Shown here piece after piece: positions 1 through 11,267 of a stretch of 64,000 nt of DNA. Position 1 is the stretch's first letter; every line of letters begins with the position of its first letter. The notes under the pieces were generated by a model. That model had not been told where the DNA came from. It was given only the letters and a program-made list of their open reading frames with translations, and searched no databases. Source of the DNA: Aphrocallistes beatrix. Taxonomy: Eukaryota > Porifera > Hexactinellida > Sceptrulophora > Aphrocallistidae. Where the stretch lies: positions 2,623,148 to 2,687,147 of the forward strand of contig OY725499.1 of the NCBI GenBank assembly GCA_963281255.1, in the 5' to 3' direction. A program made the translations under genes and the position numbers.

Positions 1-779
1 AAGCTATTAAGTTACTTAAGAATTAGGATAGTCTTATCAATGAGTAGTTTGAATTAACATATCGTTAGCCTGGATAGGTTTAGATTCAAATTATATTTTA
101 AAGTTAGCTCAGAATATCGAGAAACATAGGCAATTATAATTCAAGTATAGAGGAGATATTCCCATTTCGCAGAGTGAGAAGACAAACAGACACGTAAGTT
201 ATTATTGATTAGTTAATAATCTTGCTTATTAGTGTCAGTCTAGAGATGAGCATTGAAAGTGGAATGTTCTGCGTCAACTAGCCATAGACACTAGAATGTT
301 TTTAATCAATTTAACGCACACGTAAACATTTCGGTTATGTCTCAATAATGAATACTGTAATTTTGTAATTGTCTGGTTTACAAATCCAAATTTCAGATAA
401 CAAGATATATTTAGGAGAAAATAACTATACAATGTTCACAAGGCAAATTCTTCAATCCAAAGTTAATTCCTAAGAAACGAGTTGACGGAAGTGTATTCGT
501 AGTTGTTTACTCATGATAAAACAGAGAAGGTTTCATCCAGGCAAATGCAGCGCAATACAGGCGCGTAAATTTAAACCAATTTTCATCTGCGTGTGAGGAA
601 TTTTTACTACAAATCCATATCTTATTATTGAATGCATAGGCTAGGCGCGCGAAAATAATGAGAGGGATCATTTATGCGAAGTATATCCTAAAAAAATCTG
701 AGTGAAACCCTGATTTGAAAGTAGGTAGAGGGCAAAGGATGTGACTAAATTCTGATTCCATAATCCATGAATACAAGTA

Positions 780-1110
780 CAGTACACCCTCGCTAATCCG
801 AACAGCTCTGTGCCAATGATCTAAAAAATCGTTCGGATTAGTGAATTTGTTCCGATTAGTGAAATAACACTAATTCAATGGGGTATTAACTATAAAAAAT
901 TTGAACTGTTAGAATATTAGGATAATATTTTGTTATAATTACTTCTTTAATGAAGTTTCTCAATCTTATTGAAGTGTATAATATTATAAACATTGATTTA
1001 AAGCATAGAGGCGAAAATTATTATATTTCGGGTGTTCGGATTGTAAGAATGAAGTGTTCGGATTAGCGAGGGTTCGGACTAGCGAGGTTCGGATTAGCGA
1101 GTGTGTACTG
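780..1110. mobile_element. pogo/Tigger-like MITE, 331 bp
   Basis: The ends are inverted repeats: the left end starts CAGTACACCCTCGCTAATCC and the right end reads GGATTAGCGAGTGTGTACTG. It is preceded by TA and followed by CA, which could be a mutated TA duplication. The inside is AT-rich and has no transposase reading frame. Extra partial copies of the 'cggattagcgag' motif lie next to the right end. A second copy in inverted orientation is at 25911-26219. The short CAGT-starting repeats and TA target suggest a non-autonomous pogo/Tigger element; the superfamily assignment is inferred from the ends only. Confidence 0.75.
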
Positions 1111-1242
1111 CATTATGATGGAACTATTAATAGATAACCAAATTGTTGATAATAGTGACAATGTAAATACGTATCAAACTAAATTACTAAATTTAAGTTA
1201 ATTAACAGTTTTATTGCTCATTGATTTAGTTTTAATTTTAAA

Positions 1243-1678
1243 CAAGCCCGCTTCGCTTGCTTGCGCTGCGCGGCTGGCAGACACTGTGTCCGTCAGAGGC
1301 GTACTTTGGACGCCTAGGCTCACATTGATTAATTGTAAGGAGATAACATCTTCAAATACGTTGTCTTACTGTTATAATCGAAATCACTCGAAAAATCATC
1401 AAATTTGTCAATTTTTGATGCGTAATGATGACGTCATAACAGAGTGATTATATTATATATGCAGAATATTATTATACACATTCTATTAAAATTTCAGCCC
1501 TTTATCACCTAAAATGGCTGAGTTATAGTCGAAAAACTGAAATTTCTAATTAGAAAAAGGTGACAATGACGTCATAATTCCATGATGAGTCGACAGCTTT
1601 CTGCGCTTGGCAGTTTTTTCAATCAATTCGTTAGATATATGTGTATATATAAACATAATCGAGTTTGAATAGTAAGGA
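1243..1678 (-). mobile_element. Helitron-like non-autonomous element, subfamily A
   Basis: On the minus strand it starts TCCTTACTATTCAAAC, preceded by A, and ends GCGGGCTTG, followed by T. There is no terminal inverted repeat and no target duplication. The GC-rich 3' end carries the hairpin-forming block also found at 36.5, 53.3, 54.0, 54.4 and 62.6 kb. Its start matches the TC-plus-TATTAAAA style of many Helitron 5' ends, but the final CTTG differs from the usual CTRR. It is the shortest complete-looking copy (436 bp) and codes for nothing recognisable. Confidence 0.7.
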
Positions 1679-1872
1679 TTGTTCAATTGTACAAGACAAT
1701 ACTGGATACTAGTATAAGACTAGGTTTGATGCTTAGAGCACAAACAAAGTTGATGATACAAATTTTAGGGATGACTCCCCCAAAGTTTGGCTCCCTATGG
1801 ACACGTACTACAATATGTCTAACTAACACCTGTACAATGGTGTCAAGGGAAACTTTTAGTTTCCAGGACCAT

Positions 1873-2086
1873 GCATGCCAACTTAAGCAATGATAAAGGC
1901 GGGACGCAAAGTTGAATTTCGCGGGACATGGCGGGACGCAATAGAAAAGTATCATCCATGGAATCCAAAAAAGCGGGATAAATGGAGAAATATCATATAA
2001 AAACGGGACACTAGTGAAAATTAGCTCAATAGAAAAGTGAAAAAAGCGGGACGTCCCGCCAAAAACGGGACGGTTGGCATATATGC
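1873..2086. mobile_element. Small hAT-like MITE with GCGGGAC motifs
   Basis: The ends GCATGCCAAC and GTTGGCATATATGC are imperfect inverted repeats. The flanking octamers aggaccat and aggactgt match at 6 of 8 bases, suggesting an old 8-bp target duplication. The interior repeats the motif GCGGGAC or CGGGAC several times. A related copy with the same order of motifs lies at about 23172-23361. Confidence 0.5.
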
Positions 2087-2897
2087 AGGACTGTGCTATT
2101 CCAGAAGATATACATCATGACACTCTAGCATTGCATCATGCGTCAGTCATCTTACCAACAGGAAACGATAACTTGGGATCACGAGAATTTGCTAAGATAA
2201 ATGCCATAATAACATAATGAAGGAATATATTTATGGGGAAAACCATATCCTTTCTAACAAATTAGTATTCATCATATGGTCGAGCATTTTGTGCAAAATA
2301 CAATATTTGCATCTCGTGGTATGAATCATAATGATATTTAATGGTTAATCATGTGGCTATTAGTTCTTGTAACAGGTTAATCCCACCCAATGGTAAACAA
2401 GTATCCTCTTTCACAGAGTATTCGGTTAGATGTACTAGCAATTATTAAAAATTTTAGTTGTATATACATTATTCCAATAACTAATTTCAATGGTTCATTT
2501 CATCGACGTAAATCATTTCGAAAATGAATCATGTTATACTAGTAGTATCAAATTATTTGGAGAATTACAAGCAAATCAAATTTAAGACAAAGAAAATCTC
2601 TTAGTCAAAATTCCAACTCTTCTTTCAAATGCAGGGAAGGAGGAACAACTACCACTGCATGAGACTCAACCATTTAATTGTAGTTAAATTGGGTGTATTA
2701 TATCACTATAATTATGAGTCTACGCGTCATATGTAAATAATACGTGCGCCAGTTTCTTACCAGAATATCACTATATTCATTGTCCACTATGATGTCTATT
2801 GAAGAGACTAGTATAAATAAAGAATTCTAGCTTAAGCTATCAGAAGGTTCATCAAGGCGAGAATACCTAAAAACTCAATCTTATATTTGTATATCTT

Positions 2898-4891
2898 ATG
2901 GATTATTTAATAGAAAAAATCAGAGAATACATTTTCCCAATCAAGACTGATACGGGCATGGAAGGTGCACTTATCACAATCAAAGAAGGGTACGTGTTCA
3001 AGAGAGGAGCACTAAATACAGACTGGAAGAAGAGGTTATTCGTCCTCAACCAGAAAAACCTCACTTACTTCAAAGGAGGGGTGAGTATTATCTATAAAAG
3101 TATTATGTATAGAGTGGCATTGGAAAATAAATTTAAGATCGCCATTAGTTATATATTTTAAAAGTATTTGAGAATCACTCAAGTCATCTCGATTCGAATT
3201 GATATTATTGGGATTAAAATAATTGTGAAAATCTTAAAGATGCGTTGTTCAATCTTTATTCATTATTCACTGGAAATTATGAGAAAAGTATTAGGACCTG
3301 TTTTACATCGATGTTGCTGTAGTTACATATTTTATGTTTTATGCATTCAAGATGATAACCTAATCTATTAATCTGGAATATTAGGTTTTATTCTAATAAG
3401 ATAACGAAATGGAATAACTACTTCCTGGTTAGGAGAGAATTGACAAAACGGTTTCTGGTGATAATCTTCAGATAATTAGACCACACTTTTCTTTCAACTG
3501 ATACGACTTCTCTATTGAATAGTTTATTATTGATCTTGACCAAATTGACCTACGGAACTGAATCCGTTGTGATGAAATGAGTTTGCAAGGTGTCCAATGA
3601 GGTAGAAAATGATTTAACAATGAACATTGAAAGTTCAAGTGACACATATAGCATAATTCCATCCGAAGTTACCAAAGCTATACGTGAAAGGAAATCCAAT
3701 CAATTGGGGGACGACTGAATTCTTTTAAATTTATTAACCACGCCTAATATTCCGGACGACGACCTGGAAACACACAATGTTGGAAATAAAATCTACGTGT
3801 GACGCATGTTGATTATACCATTACATTGAAATATATACTTAGGTGACTGTAATAGTGAGATTCTTCTACATCCTTATGAAATGCTATTATGCAATGTCAT
3901 GAGGATCAGAATACAGGTGCCAAGGATCTGTAATTTACGTAGACTATGCAAATTCAACTGAACTGCTCTGCGTGTTTATATGTATGAAGGGTTATAATTA
4001 TAACGTAGATTATAATCTACGTATTTTCACTTTTACCAGACAAAACAATGTTCTAATTAAGTATATCAGATATCATAAACTAAATAAAGTATTTCAATTT
4101 CATTAATACTGATGCTATTTCGCACATCAGACTACTCCAATTACACCAAAATTTGTGTTCATAAAATGCTAACTTAATTGAGTTATAATGAGTTGTCTAA
4201 TCTCAAAAAAACAAGAGCATAGTTGAACAATGCCTTGCTATCAGTCGGACTGTATAACATGTGTAAAACTCGTCCGTGATAGTTTACGAAATTACTTGTA
4301 TCTTTTAAATTATTTTAGAAATCAGTACCTTCGGGATCTATAGAGATGAGCTCAGTACAACATATTTCAGAAATTCAAAAAGATAACATTTTCAAAGTAA
4401 GTTATAGGATAAATTAACATAATATGCATGCGTAATCCGTAGGTAAACTAAAAGTAGCTAATCGTACAGTATTTAAGTCTGCCAAGCAAATCGACAGTAT
4501 TAATGCTATTTACCATAGGATTAATAGTAATTTGTGAAAAATCATTGCAACGAGTTGATTTTTGTCAAAAAATAACTTCCATAAGGTTCATTTAAGGCAA
4601 GAATAAGATGATGCATTTATAATATTGCAATGTATCTACCTGTAGTTGTACACACCTGGAAGAGTCTACGATATCAGATCGGGTGAGTGCAAAGTTGATA
4701 TTTAATTATTAATTAAATAATTATAATTATTAAGCAATGTATCGTAATGACGATTGCAAGAATAAGCTTGTTAGTTGTCAGGTAAAATGTCATATGCGAT
4801 GTTACGTATGTTTCCAATAGATTCGCATGCAGATGCGGTGGCCTGGGTTGAAGCACTCACTCAAGCAGCTAAAAGAGGACCGATCACCTGA
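2898..4891 (+). CDS. Small PH-domain protein, four exons
   Basis: The gene splices into a protein of about 121 residues that is essentially one pleckstrin-homology domain. Exons, with GT..AG introns in matching phase, are 2898-3080, 4319-4396, 4646-4682 and 4821-4891 (stop TGA). Exon 1 gives the first strands (KEGYVFKRGALNTDWKKR, then LFVLNQKNLTYFKGG), exon 2 the loop and middle strands (PSGSIEMSSVQHI), exon 3 a short strand (YTPGRVYDIRS), and exon 4 the C-terminal helix with the invariant tryptophan (SHADAVAWVEALTQAAKRG). PH domains usually bind phosphoinositides at membranes; the basic beta1-beta2 loop here (KRGALNTDWKKR) would allow this, but binding is inferred. An AATAAA at 5044-5049 lies 150 bp after the stop. 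No other domain is visible, so it may be an adaptor-like PH-only protein. The reading ends abruptly in the intron if splicing is ignored. Confidence 0.85.
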
Positions 4892-5043
4892 TCTTGCATA
4901 GAGAGGAGTCCAACTGTGGAAACGCCTGAAAAATTAATAACCACTCTCCAAAAAAGATGTACATAGTCATTTTTTCTCCGTTTTTGAATGTAACTACCTT
5001 ATTTGTGGATAGTATCATACTGTTTTGTTACCTTTTTTTGATA

Positions 5044-5049
5044 AATAAA
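5044..5049 (+). terminator. Poly(A) signal of the PH-domain gene
   Basis: A canonical AATAAA followed by a T-rich stretch, 153 bp after the stop codon of the PH gene. Confidence 0.55.
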
Positions 5050-6506
5050 GGTTTGTATTTGATATTTTAATTTGTAATTCATCTTTCAATTCAATATTTT
5101 CAATAATTTCCATTAATGCGAGAATTCGATGAGTTGAATCCGAGTAGTTAGTTAACTTCGATTTTTTAAAAAACAAAATATGTTATCTAAGTAATTACGG
5201 ACAGTTTGAGTAACTATAAAGTAACGTGTCCACTTTAAAATTTAGTAATGAAAGTACATACATGGGGGATGGACAATTATTGTATCCTGCTCACGTGTAT
5301 TTGAAGAAATAGCCACAGTCCCAAACGATTCGCTGTGTCCGTGTTTCACTGTATAGAATTCATCCTTCAAAATTCTGAAGTTATTTAAGAGCTTTCGAAC
5401 TTTTCATGAGAATGGAGTCATAATTGCCTCAGTAAGCTATCTGTTAGATTTATACCTGATTAAATATATTACTTAGTTACTTTCTATACATTAATTGTTG
5501 CTAATATTCCAAAAGAAAACATGAGGAAGATTCCCTTCTCAAAATATATGAATGATCCAATACATATGAATGCTGACAAAAATAACACATATGGGATAAA
5601 TACCTCATGTTATGCAATGTTTTAGAGCAGCAAATCAAGATCTAATAACAACAATCGTAGATTACACAATAAATTTTAATTAATCGATATTAATCAAGTA
5701 AGCCTGCTTCAGCTCATTCCTGAACCTTGTACCTTGGAAGGGTCTAGAGCTATCGTCAGACTTGTTTACTGTAATACACTCTCTGAGAAGAATTCTGAAT
5801 AACAAGTATGTATTCATTATAAAATAAATTCATTGAGTAACACAAATATCTGTGTAACATTATTTAGGAATAATGACATAATTTATCTGGGTTAATTAAT
5901 CATTTTTTAATTTTTAGTCACTGTTTCTGATCACACACAAATGCTATGACTGATCGCGCGTAGTTTAGTGCAAATTTGCGTTCAATGTAATAAGTCCAAG
6001 ATATTTTAAAATTAAGAGCTCGCTGAGACATTGACACCGTTGTTGACAGACTAAGTGCAGGTTCCAGAACGTCAACCAGAGGTGTTAGAGATATATAGAT
6101 ACACCTCACCTCGACAATTTCTTATAATTAGCTCATTATATTCAATGCCTCGCGATTGAATATGATTGTAAATTATCTTAATCTTCTCATTCGATATATG
6201 AGGAATGTGATATGACATATTCCACACTTTACTAAACAGGTACATACGTACCTCGACATGTTTGCATGATGTTCAAGATTATATTCCATTAATTTCAACT
6301 ATTCTTCTAGGGTTGAATTTACAAAAAATTTTCTCTTGTATGCTACTTCTTTTAGAATAAACAAAAATACGTGATGGAAGAGAGGCACGCAAAGAACGAC
6401 TTAAACTACCAACAAAGTGTCCGTGCTTGTCATATACGTATAAAATATAAAAATCAAATAAATAGAAACAATTGTTGTATAGTAATGTTTGCAGCTGGAA
6501 GAAATC
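5050..6506. other. Gene-free spacer
   Basis: AT-rich intergenic DNA between the PH gene and the first SDR gene. I see no convincing exon, RNA gene or transposon end here. Short open frames are scattered and resemble nothing known. Confidence 0.5.
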
Positions 6507-7406
6507 TTAAATTTCTTTCATGAGTTCTTTAACACCTAACAAAAGTGTTTGAATATTAGTGAACTTGATTGGCATAAGAAAACAGATAAAGGACATAAAA
6601 CTGAATGGAGAGGGAATTGGAATGAACTGTTTACAAACACGAATTCCATTAACGATAGCCGTTGCTACGCTGACAGGAGGCATGCTCTGGAGTACCGTAG
6701 GAATCGGACTTATGAGAGGAGTGTCAACTGCTGAAGGATAGGCCACAGATATGTTCACATTACGGCTGTTAATCATTTCAAGTTCCTCCATAAGTGATGC
6801 GTAGAAGTTGGAAAGAGCAGCTTTACTAGCAGAGTAGGAACTTATGTGTGTGGTGCCTCTAAATGCCGTAATAGAGGATACGCACACAATATATCCACTA
6901 TCTCTCTCCACCATCTTCTTCAAGAAATACCTCGTAAGCCACACTATGGAGATGAAGTTGATCGTCATCAGACGGTCGATTTCATGGTGTTCTATTTTGT
7001 AGAGACGGTTGAAGTTTAGAATGCCGGCATTACACACCAGGATGTCCACTGGACCGTGTTCCCTTATCACACTCTCAGCAGCCGACTCCACTGCTCCTCT
7101 ATCGCTCACATCCACAGTGTAGACGAAGGCTCTGCCTCCAGACTCACGGATCATCCTAGCCGTCTCCTCGTTTCCTGTCTCATTCACATCCCACAGTGCC
7201 AGAGTGCAGCCGTGCTTAGAGAGTTCGAGACTCGTCTCTCTCCCGATTCCGCTCCCGGCTCCAGTCAGCAGCACAAGTTTCCCGTTCAGGTCCTGCTTCC
7301 TGCGCAGCCAGCCAGGCAGCAAGCTGACCACGACTTCGAAGCAGAGCGTGAGAGCGAGGACGACCAGCAGGATGGGAAGGTCTATGAGGAGGTAGCCAGA
7401 TCGCAT
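6507..7406 (-). CDS. Short-chain dehydrogenase/reductase, SDR16C (17beta-HSD11/RDHE2-like), copy 1
   Basis: Membrane-anchored SDR of 299 residues from the Met used here. Residues about 8-30 form a hydrophobic N-terminal anchor, followed by the NAD(P) motif TGAGSGIG (48-55), NAG (126-128), the catalytic serine in VCVSS (174-178) and YSASK (191-195). The layout fits the SDR16C branch (HSD17B11/13, RDH10, SDR16C5), ER or lipid-droplet enzymes oxidising or reducing retinoids and steroids; the substrate cannot be read from sequence. A second copy lies 3.7 kb away. DNA identity between the copies starts at the shared catalytic-region boundary (6871) and runs to 7441, then stops, so upstream of 7441 this copy lacks the extra 22-residue start of copy 2. 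Either the Met at 7406 is used or an unseen upstream exon supplies the N-terminus. The C-terminal 120 residues differ clearly from copy 2. Confidence 0.9.
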   Translation of the reverse strand: MRSGYLLIDLPILLVVLALTLCFEVVVSLLPGWLRRKQDLNGKLVLLTGAGSGIGRETSLELSKHGCTLALWDVNETGNEETARMIRESGGRAFVYTVDVSDRGAVESAAESVIREHGPVDILVCNAGILNFNRLYKIEHHEIDRLMTINFISIVWLTRYFLKKMVERDSGYIVCVSSITAFRGTTHISSYSASKAALSNFYASLMEELEMINSRNVNISVAYPSAVDTPLISPIPTVLQSMPPVSVATAIVNGIRVCKQFIPIPSPFSFMSFICFLMPIKFTNIQTLLLGVKELMKEI

Positions 7407-7609
7407 TTTGGGATACCGGTTTAATAGCAGCGTTGCTAGAGTTATAATACATAATGGAGGGATATGTGTATGATATGTTCTAAATGAGGGTAGACTACTA
7501 ACCTATTTGGCTCATATCCGGGAAATCCTCGCTATAGTCAGGGGTATATTGGGAGAACGCCGTCCCTTACTTTAAATTCTAGAGGGAACACAAAGGCGTG
7601 TATTACATA

Positions 7610-7849
7610 CAGTCCCGGCAAAAAGTCTGGAATATTGTATGTAAAATATGGATATCCTAGTTTTAGCAAAAATAACAAATTTCAATATTGCAGAATATTT
7701 TTTATCAATTTAATGCAATGAAAATCTAGAGTCTACTCTTTCTATAACAAAGTATGAAATATTTAATTAAAATATAATATATGTTTATTACCGGGTAAAT
7801 TCAAAAAAATTAGAAAATACTAAATATTCCAGACTTTTTGCAGGGACTG
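7610..7849. mobile_element. Tc1/mariner-type MITE, 240 bp
   Basis: Nearly perfect inverted ends: the left end is CAGTCCCGGCAAAAAGTCTG and the right end ends CAGACTTTTTGCAGGGACTG. It is flanked by TA on both sides (7608-7609 and 7850-7851). The interior is AT-rich and non-coding. It lies just upstream of SDR copy 1. Confidence 0.85.
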
Positions 7850-8059
7850 TATACTACTCTATGAATATTTATGCATTCTATGAGTTATAGACTTACATCC
7901 CACATTTAGAAAGCTTTAAAATGAATATTTCCCGATGTATTATAATATTCATATTTCGTGTCCTCCAAGTTACTTAATGGAGCTGCACTATCGGCATGAC
8001 GACCGACATTTTTTATTTACTTAGATAGGATATTTGGATTTTGTTAATACACATTACAA

Positions 8060-8467
8060 CAGTGTTCCGCAACCTTTTTAAATCTCGAGGCCAAATTTCT
8101 TTGACCCACAGCTGTGCCGGCCTTCTTCTTCATCACAGTAATAACGAGATCACACAATAAACAAATACAATTCTTCCGCTCCTGAACAACAAAGTATTCT
8201 TCCTCCCATCTATTTTGAAAGCTTCTATTTTCTTCTGCAATAGTTCGTCTTTTTTTGCAATAGCCATGATGGTCAACTAATACTAGTCTAGGCTGTAAAA
8301 TTAACTGAGTATTTAAGACGAAAATTACCACTCCCCGCCCAGATATTTTGAATAGGCTCTGAATAGCGAAAAATGTCATAGAAATTAAAAGAACTACAGA
8401 AAACTTCAATTCGAAAATACATAGTCTGTAAAACATTTTTTGTTTTGAAGAAATTTGCGGAACACTG
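8060..8467 (-). mobile_element. hAT deletion derivative carrying a BED-finger remnant
   Basis: The ends are CAGTGTTCCGCAA and its complement. Both sides carry the perfect 8-bp target duplication cattacaa (8052-8059 and 8468-8475), diagnostic of hAT insertion. On the minus strand, about 8128-8261, a fragment resembles the start of a hAT/ZBED-type transposase: an RSFQNRWEEEYFVVQ stretch, then CICLLC where the zinc-binding cysteines lie. The rest of the transposase is missing. The open frame reading through it (8044-8436) is therefore not a gene. Confidence 0.8.
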
Positions 8468-8475
8468 CATTACAA

Positions 8476-10170
8476 TACTATATTTTGTGATAATACAATT
8501 GTTTTGGTGATATGAATGTTCCTCCAAATCCACAAAAATGCTAGTGCACATATATATGGAATTATTGGATTCATACTCTAAGAGATCCTGAGAGCTGATT
8601 TGAGATTCGAAATCTACACATTCGAATTAGTCATAGGGTGAATTTCTAATAAATTGATCATCTCAATGAGTAAAACTATAAACTTGTGCCATCAAATGTA
8701 ATTCATCATCATGATGTTTAGTGGTTAAAATTAACAGATATGGCACACAGTGGTTAGGGCATTAGGATCGCGATCCTATTTTGACGATCGAATGGGGATC
8801 AGCGATTTTTTTAAAAATGATCAGATGGATCGCGATCTTTTTTAGCCCGATCATTTTTCTGATTATTTTTTGAAATTTGCACACGGACGGACATAGCAGA
8901 CCGTCTATGCTACAAGGTATCTCCTGATAGCTGCAATAATAAACATTCAAACGCATTCACAACTTGGATTTTGGCAGATAAAATCAAAGAACTTGATTTA
9001 GAATTTGTAGGATACAAAATTAGGAATCGTTTCATGATTTTCATAAATTCGCCTCAAAGAGTAAAATGGACAATTAAGTATTAATAAGAAATCGAAAAAT
9101 GCCCAATATCAAATCTATTTAACAACGACACTTATAATGTTAGGTTGAAGCGAATGCATAGCTAGAAAAACTCTACGGTTCAAAATTCAAAGGATTGGGA
9201 TTGAGAATTAAGTACTCAGCTGAAGATTGGGAATATAATTTTATTTCTCCATAGGGATGGATTGATTACAAGGATCCTAATTCAAGTCAATTCTTTATGT
9301 TATCTAGTTTATAGAAGTGATTATATAGTATAAATCATTTTTTAACCCAAAATTTTACTCCTATTCTATGTATACACACTCATAGGAAACAGTCAGCTCC
9401 CATGTACTCCGTCACAACAGGATATTCGTTATATCTGACTTGGTTCTAACGGAAGTTTGACTGTGTTTCACTTGTTTGCATTGCGACTGGCGGACACTCG
9501 GCGTCTGAGTCAGGTGCTGCAAAAAAGGATTCTATCTCGGGGTTTTGGGATTGGCGTCATCTTCAATCCGGGATTCAAAATGCTTCGAATTTATGTATTT
9601 TTACTATTATAGGTTGAACTATTATACTCTATTGCCACAACCAGTTTAATATATTTGAATAAAGGCAAATATCTGCTAATAGTAATTTTTCTAAATTAGT
9701 ACACATCCAAAATCTCGAAAAATACAACATTGTTTTTATCCAAGTAAATGGAAAATAAATAACGAACTCAGTGCAAAATAAAAATGACAGTTCAGTACTA
9801 ATAAAACCAGACTGACGACTATTCTTAAGACAATATTTTCTAGATTTACGAAGTAAATTAATAACCATATTTCCTCATGATTTCGCTATAATTCGGCCAA
9901 CAGAGTATCATGGTGATTTTGACGATCGTTACGCTTAGAAATCTTACAGTAACTCAGGATAGGGAGAAGCTCGAACGTAGACATCTCAAATCTACTATTC
10001 AGTAAGAATTGCAATAAATCGAAATAACATCAGACGTATACCTGTACATATATTACCATACCAGGAATCACCAATTACATAAATACTTATTTACTATATT
10101 ACAATCAACTCAGGTATAAAATCGATGTGTTCAAACTCTTCAAAATAAAGAATTAAACTAATTACTTTTA
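8476..10170. other. Gene-free spacer between the two SDR copies
   Basis: AT-rich DNA with no convincing exon. It holds a short palindrome-rich patch around 8765-8860, where 'gatcgcgatc' occurs repeatedly, and a small fragment at about 9480-9500 resembling the 'ctggcggacac' block of the Helitron-like family. Confidence 0.45.
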
Positions 10171-11148
10171 TTAGATTTCAGAGGTGCGCCATTTTCCTTG
10201 TCCCGACACCGAAACTAAAATATTGGAGAAAGTCACCGGAAGCAGGAAATAAATAAAACCGAATAGTTTGATCAAGGATGGAATAGCAACGAACTGTCTC
10301 TCCACAAGGATTCCGCTAACAATCGCCCTAGCCACTTCATTGGGTGAGCGAGGTGAAATCTCCGCGCCTGATGCCATCACAGGTCGAATGAGTGCTGTGT
10401 CTACGAGACTAGGATGAATAACTGAGATGTGCACATTCTTACAGTTGATCATATCCAGTTCTTCCATGAGCACCGAACAGAAATTAGAAAGAGCACACTT
10501 GCTAGCTGAATAGTCGGTAGAATGTGTAAGTCCCCTCATCGCATTCATAGAGGATACGCATACAATATATCCACTATCTCTCTCCACCATCTTCTTCAAG
10601 AAATACCTCGTAAGCCACACTATGGAGATGAAGTTGATCGTCATCAGACGGTCGATTTCATGGTGTTCTATTTTGTAGAGACGGTTGAAGTTTAGAATGC
10701 CGGCATTACACACCAGGATGTCCACTGGACCGTGTTCCCTTATCACACTCTCAGCAGCCGACTCCACTGCTCCTCTATCGCTCACATCCACAGTGTAGAC
10801 GAAGGCTCTGCCTCCAGACTCACGGATCATCCTAGCCGTCTCCTCGTTTCCTGTCTCATTCACATCCCACAGTGCCAGAGTGCAGCCGTGCTTAGAGAGT
10901 TCGAGACTCGTCTCTCTCCCGATTCCGCTCCCGGCTCCAGTCAGCAGCACAAGTTTCCCGTTCAGGTCCTGCTTCCTGCGCAGCCAGCCAGGCAGCAAGC
11001 TGACCACGACTTCGAAGCAGAGCGTGAGAGCGAGGACGACCAGCAGGATGGGAAGGTCTATGAGGAGGTAGCCAGATCGCATTTTGGGATACCGGTTTAA
11101 TAGCAGCGTTGCTAGAGAGATTATGAAAAGTAGCAGAAATCCTAGCAT
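10171..11148 (-). CDS. Short-chain dehydrogenase/reductase, SDR16C-like, copy 2
   Basis: Intronless 325-residue SDR. It starts with MLGFLLLFIISLATLLLNRY, a first hydrophobic stretch absent from copy 1, then a second one (about 30-52). TGAGSGIG is at 70-77, NAG at 148-150, and the catalytic Tyr/Lys in YSASK at 213-217. All key residues are present. From 10547 to 11117 the DNA is identical to copy 1 except for one base near the left edge, while the C-terminal part (substrate loop and tail) has diverged strongly. Family knowledge suggests an ER or lipid-droplet retinoid/steroid dehydrogenase; the divergent C-termini suggest different substrates, which is inference. Start chosen at the first Met of the open frame. 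Confidence 0.92.
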   Translation of the reverse strand: MLGFLLLFIISLATLLLNRYPKMRSGYLLIDLPILLVVLALTLCFEVVVSLLPGWLRRKQDLNGKLVLLTGAGSGIGRETSLELSKHGCTLALWDVNETGNEETARMIRESGGRAFVYTVDVSDRGAVESAAESVIREHGPVDILVCNAGILNFNRLYKIEHHEIDRLMTINFISIVWLTRYFLKKMVERDSGYIVCVSSMNAMRGLTHSTDYSASKCALSNFCSVLMEELDMINCKNVHISVIHPSLVDTALIRPVMASGAEISPRSPNEVARAIVSGILVERQFVAIPSLIKLFGFIYFLLPVTFSNILVSVSGQGKWRTSEI

Positions 11149-11267
11149 GTAATAGCCTACTCATGAGTATCAAGGAAAATAGTTAGTTTAATTAAAAGAT
11201 AAAACAGTTAATAATCCTGAAATTTTTATTCTTATTTAAATGTACTCCTGACTCCCAAATTCTCAGT

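Noticed and set aside
1687-1955. Open frames on both strands near a repeat
   Set aside because: They run into the 1873-2086 MITE and have no splice or family support.
7056-7424. 122-residue plus-strand frame, repeated exactly at 10732-11100
   Set aside because: It is the antisense of the two identical SDR blocks; its repetition only reflects the gene-conversion tract.
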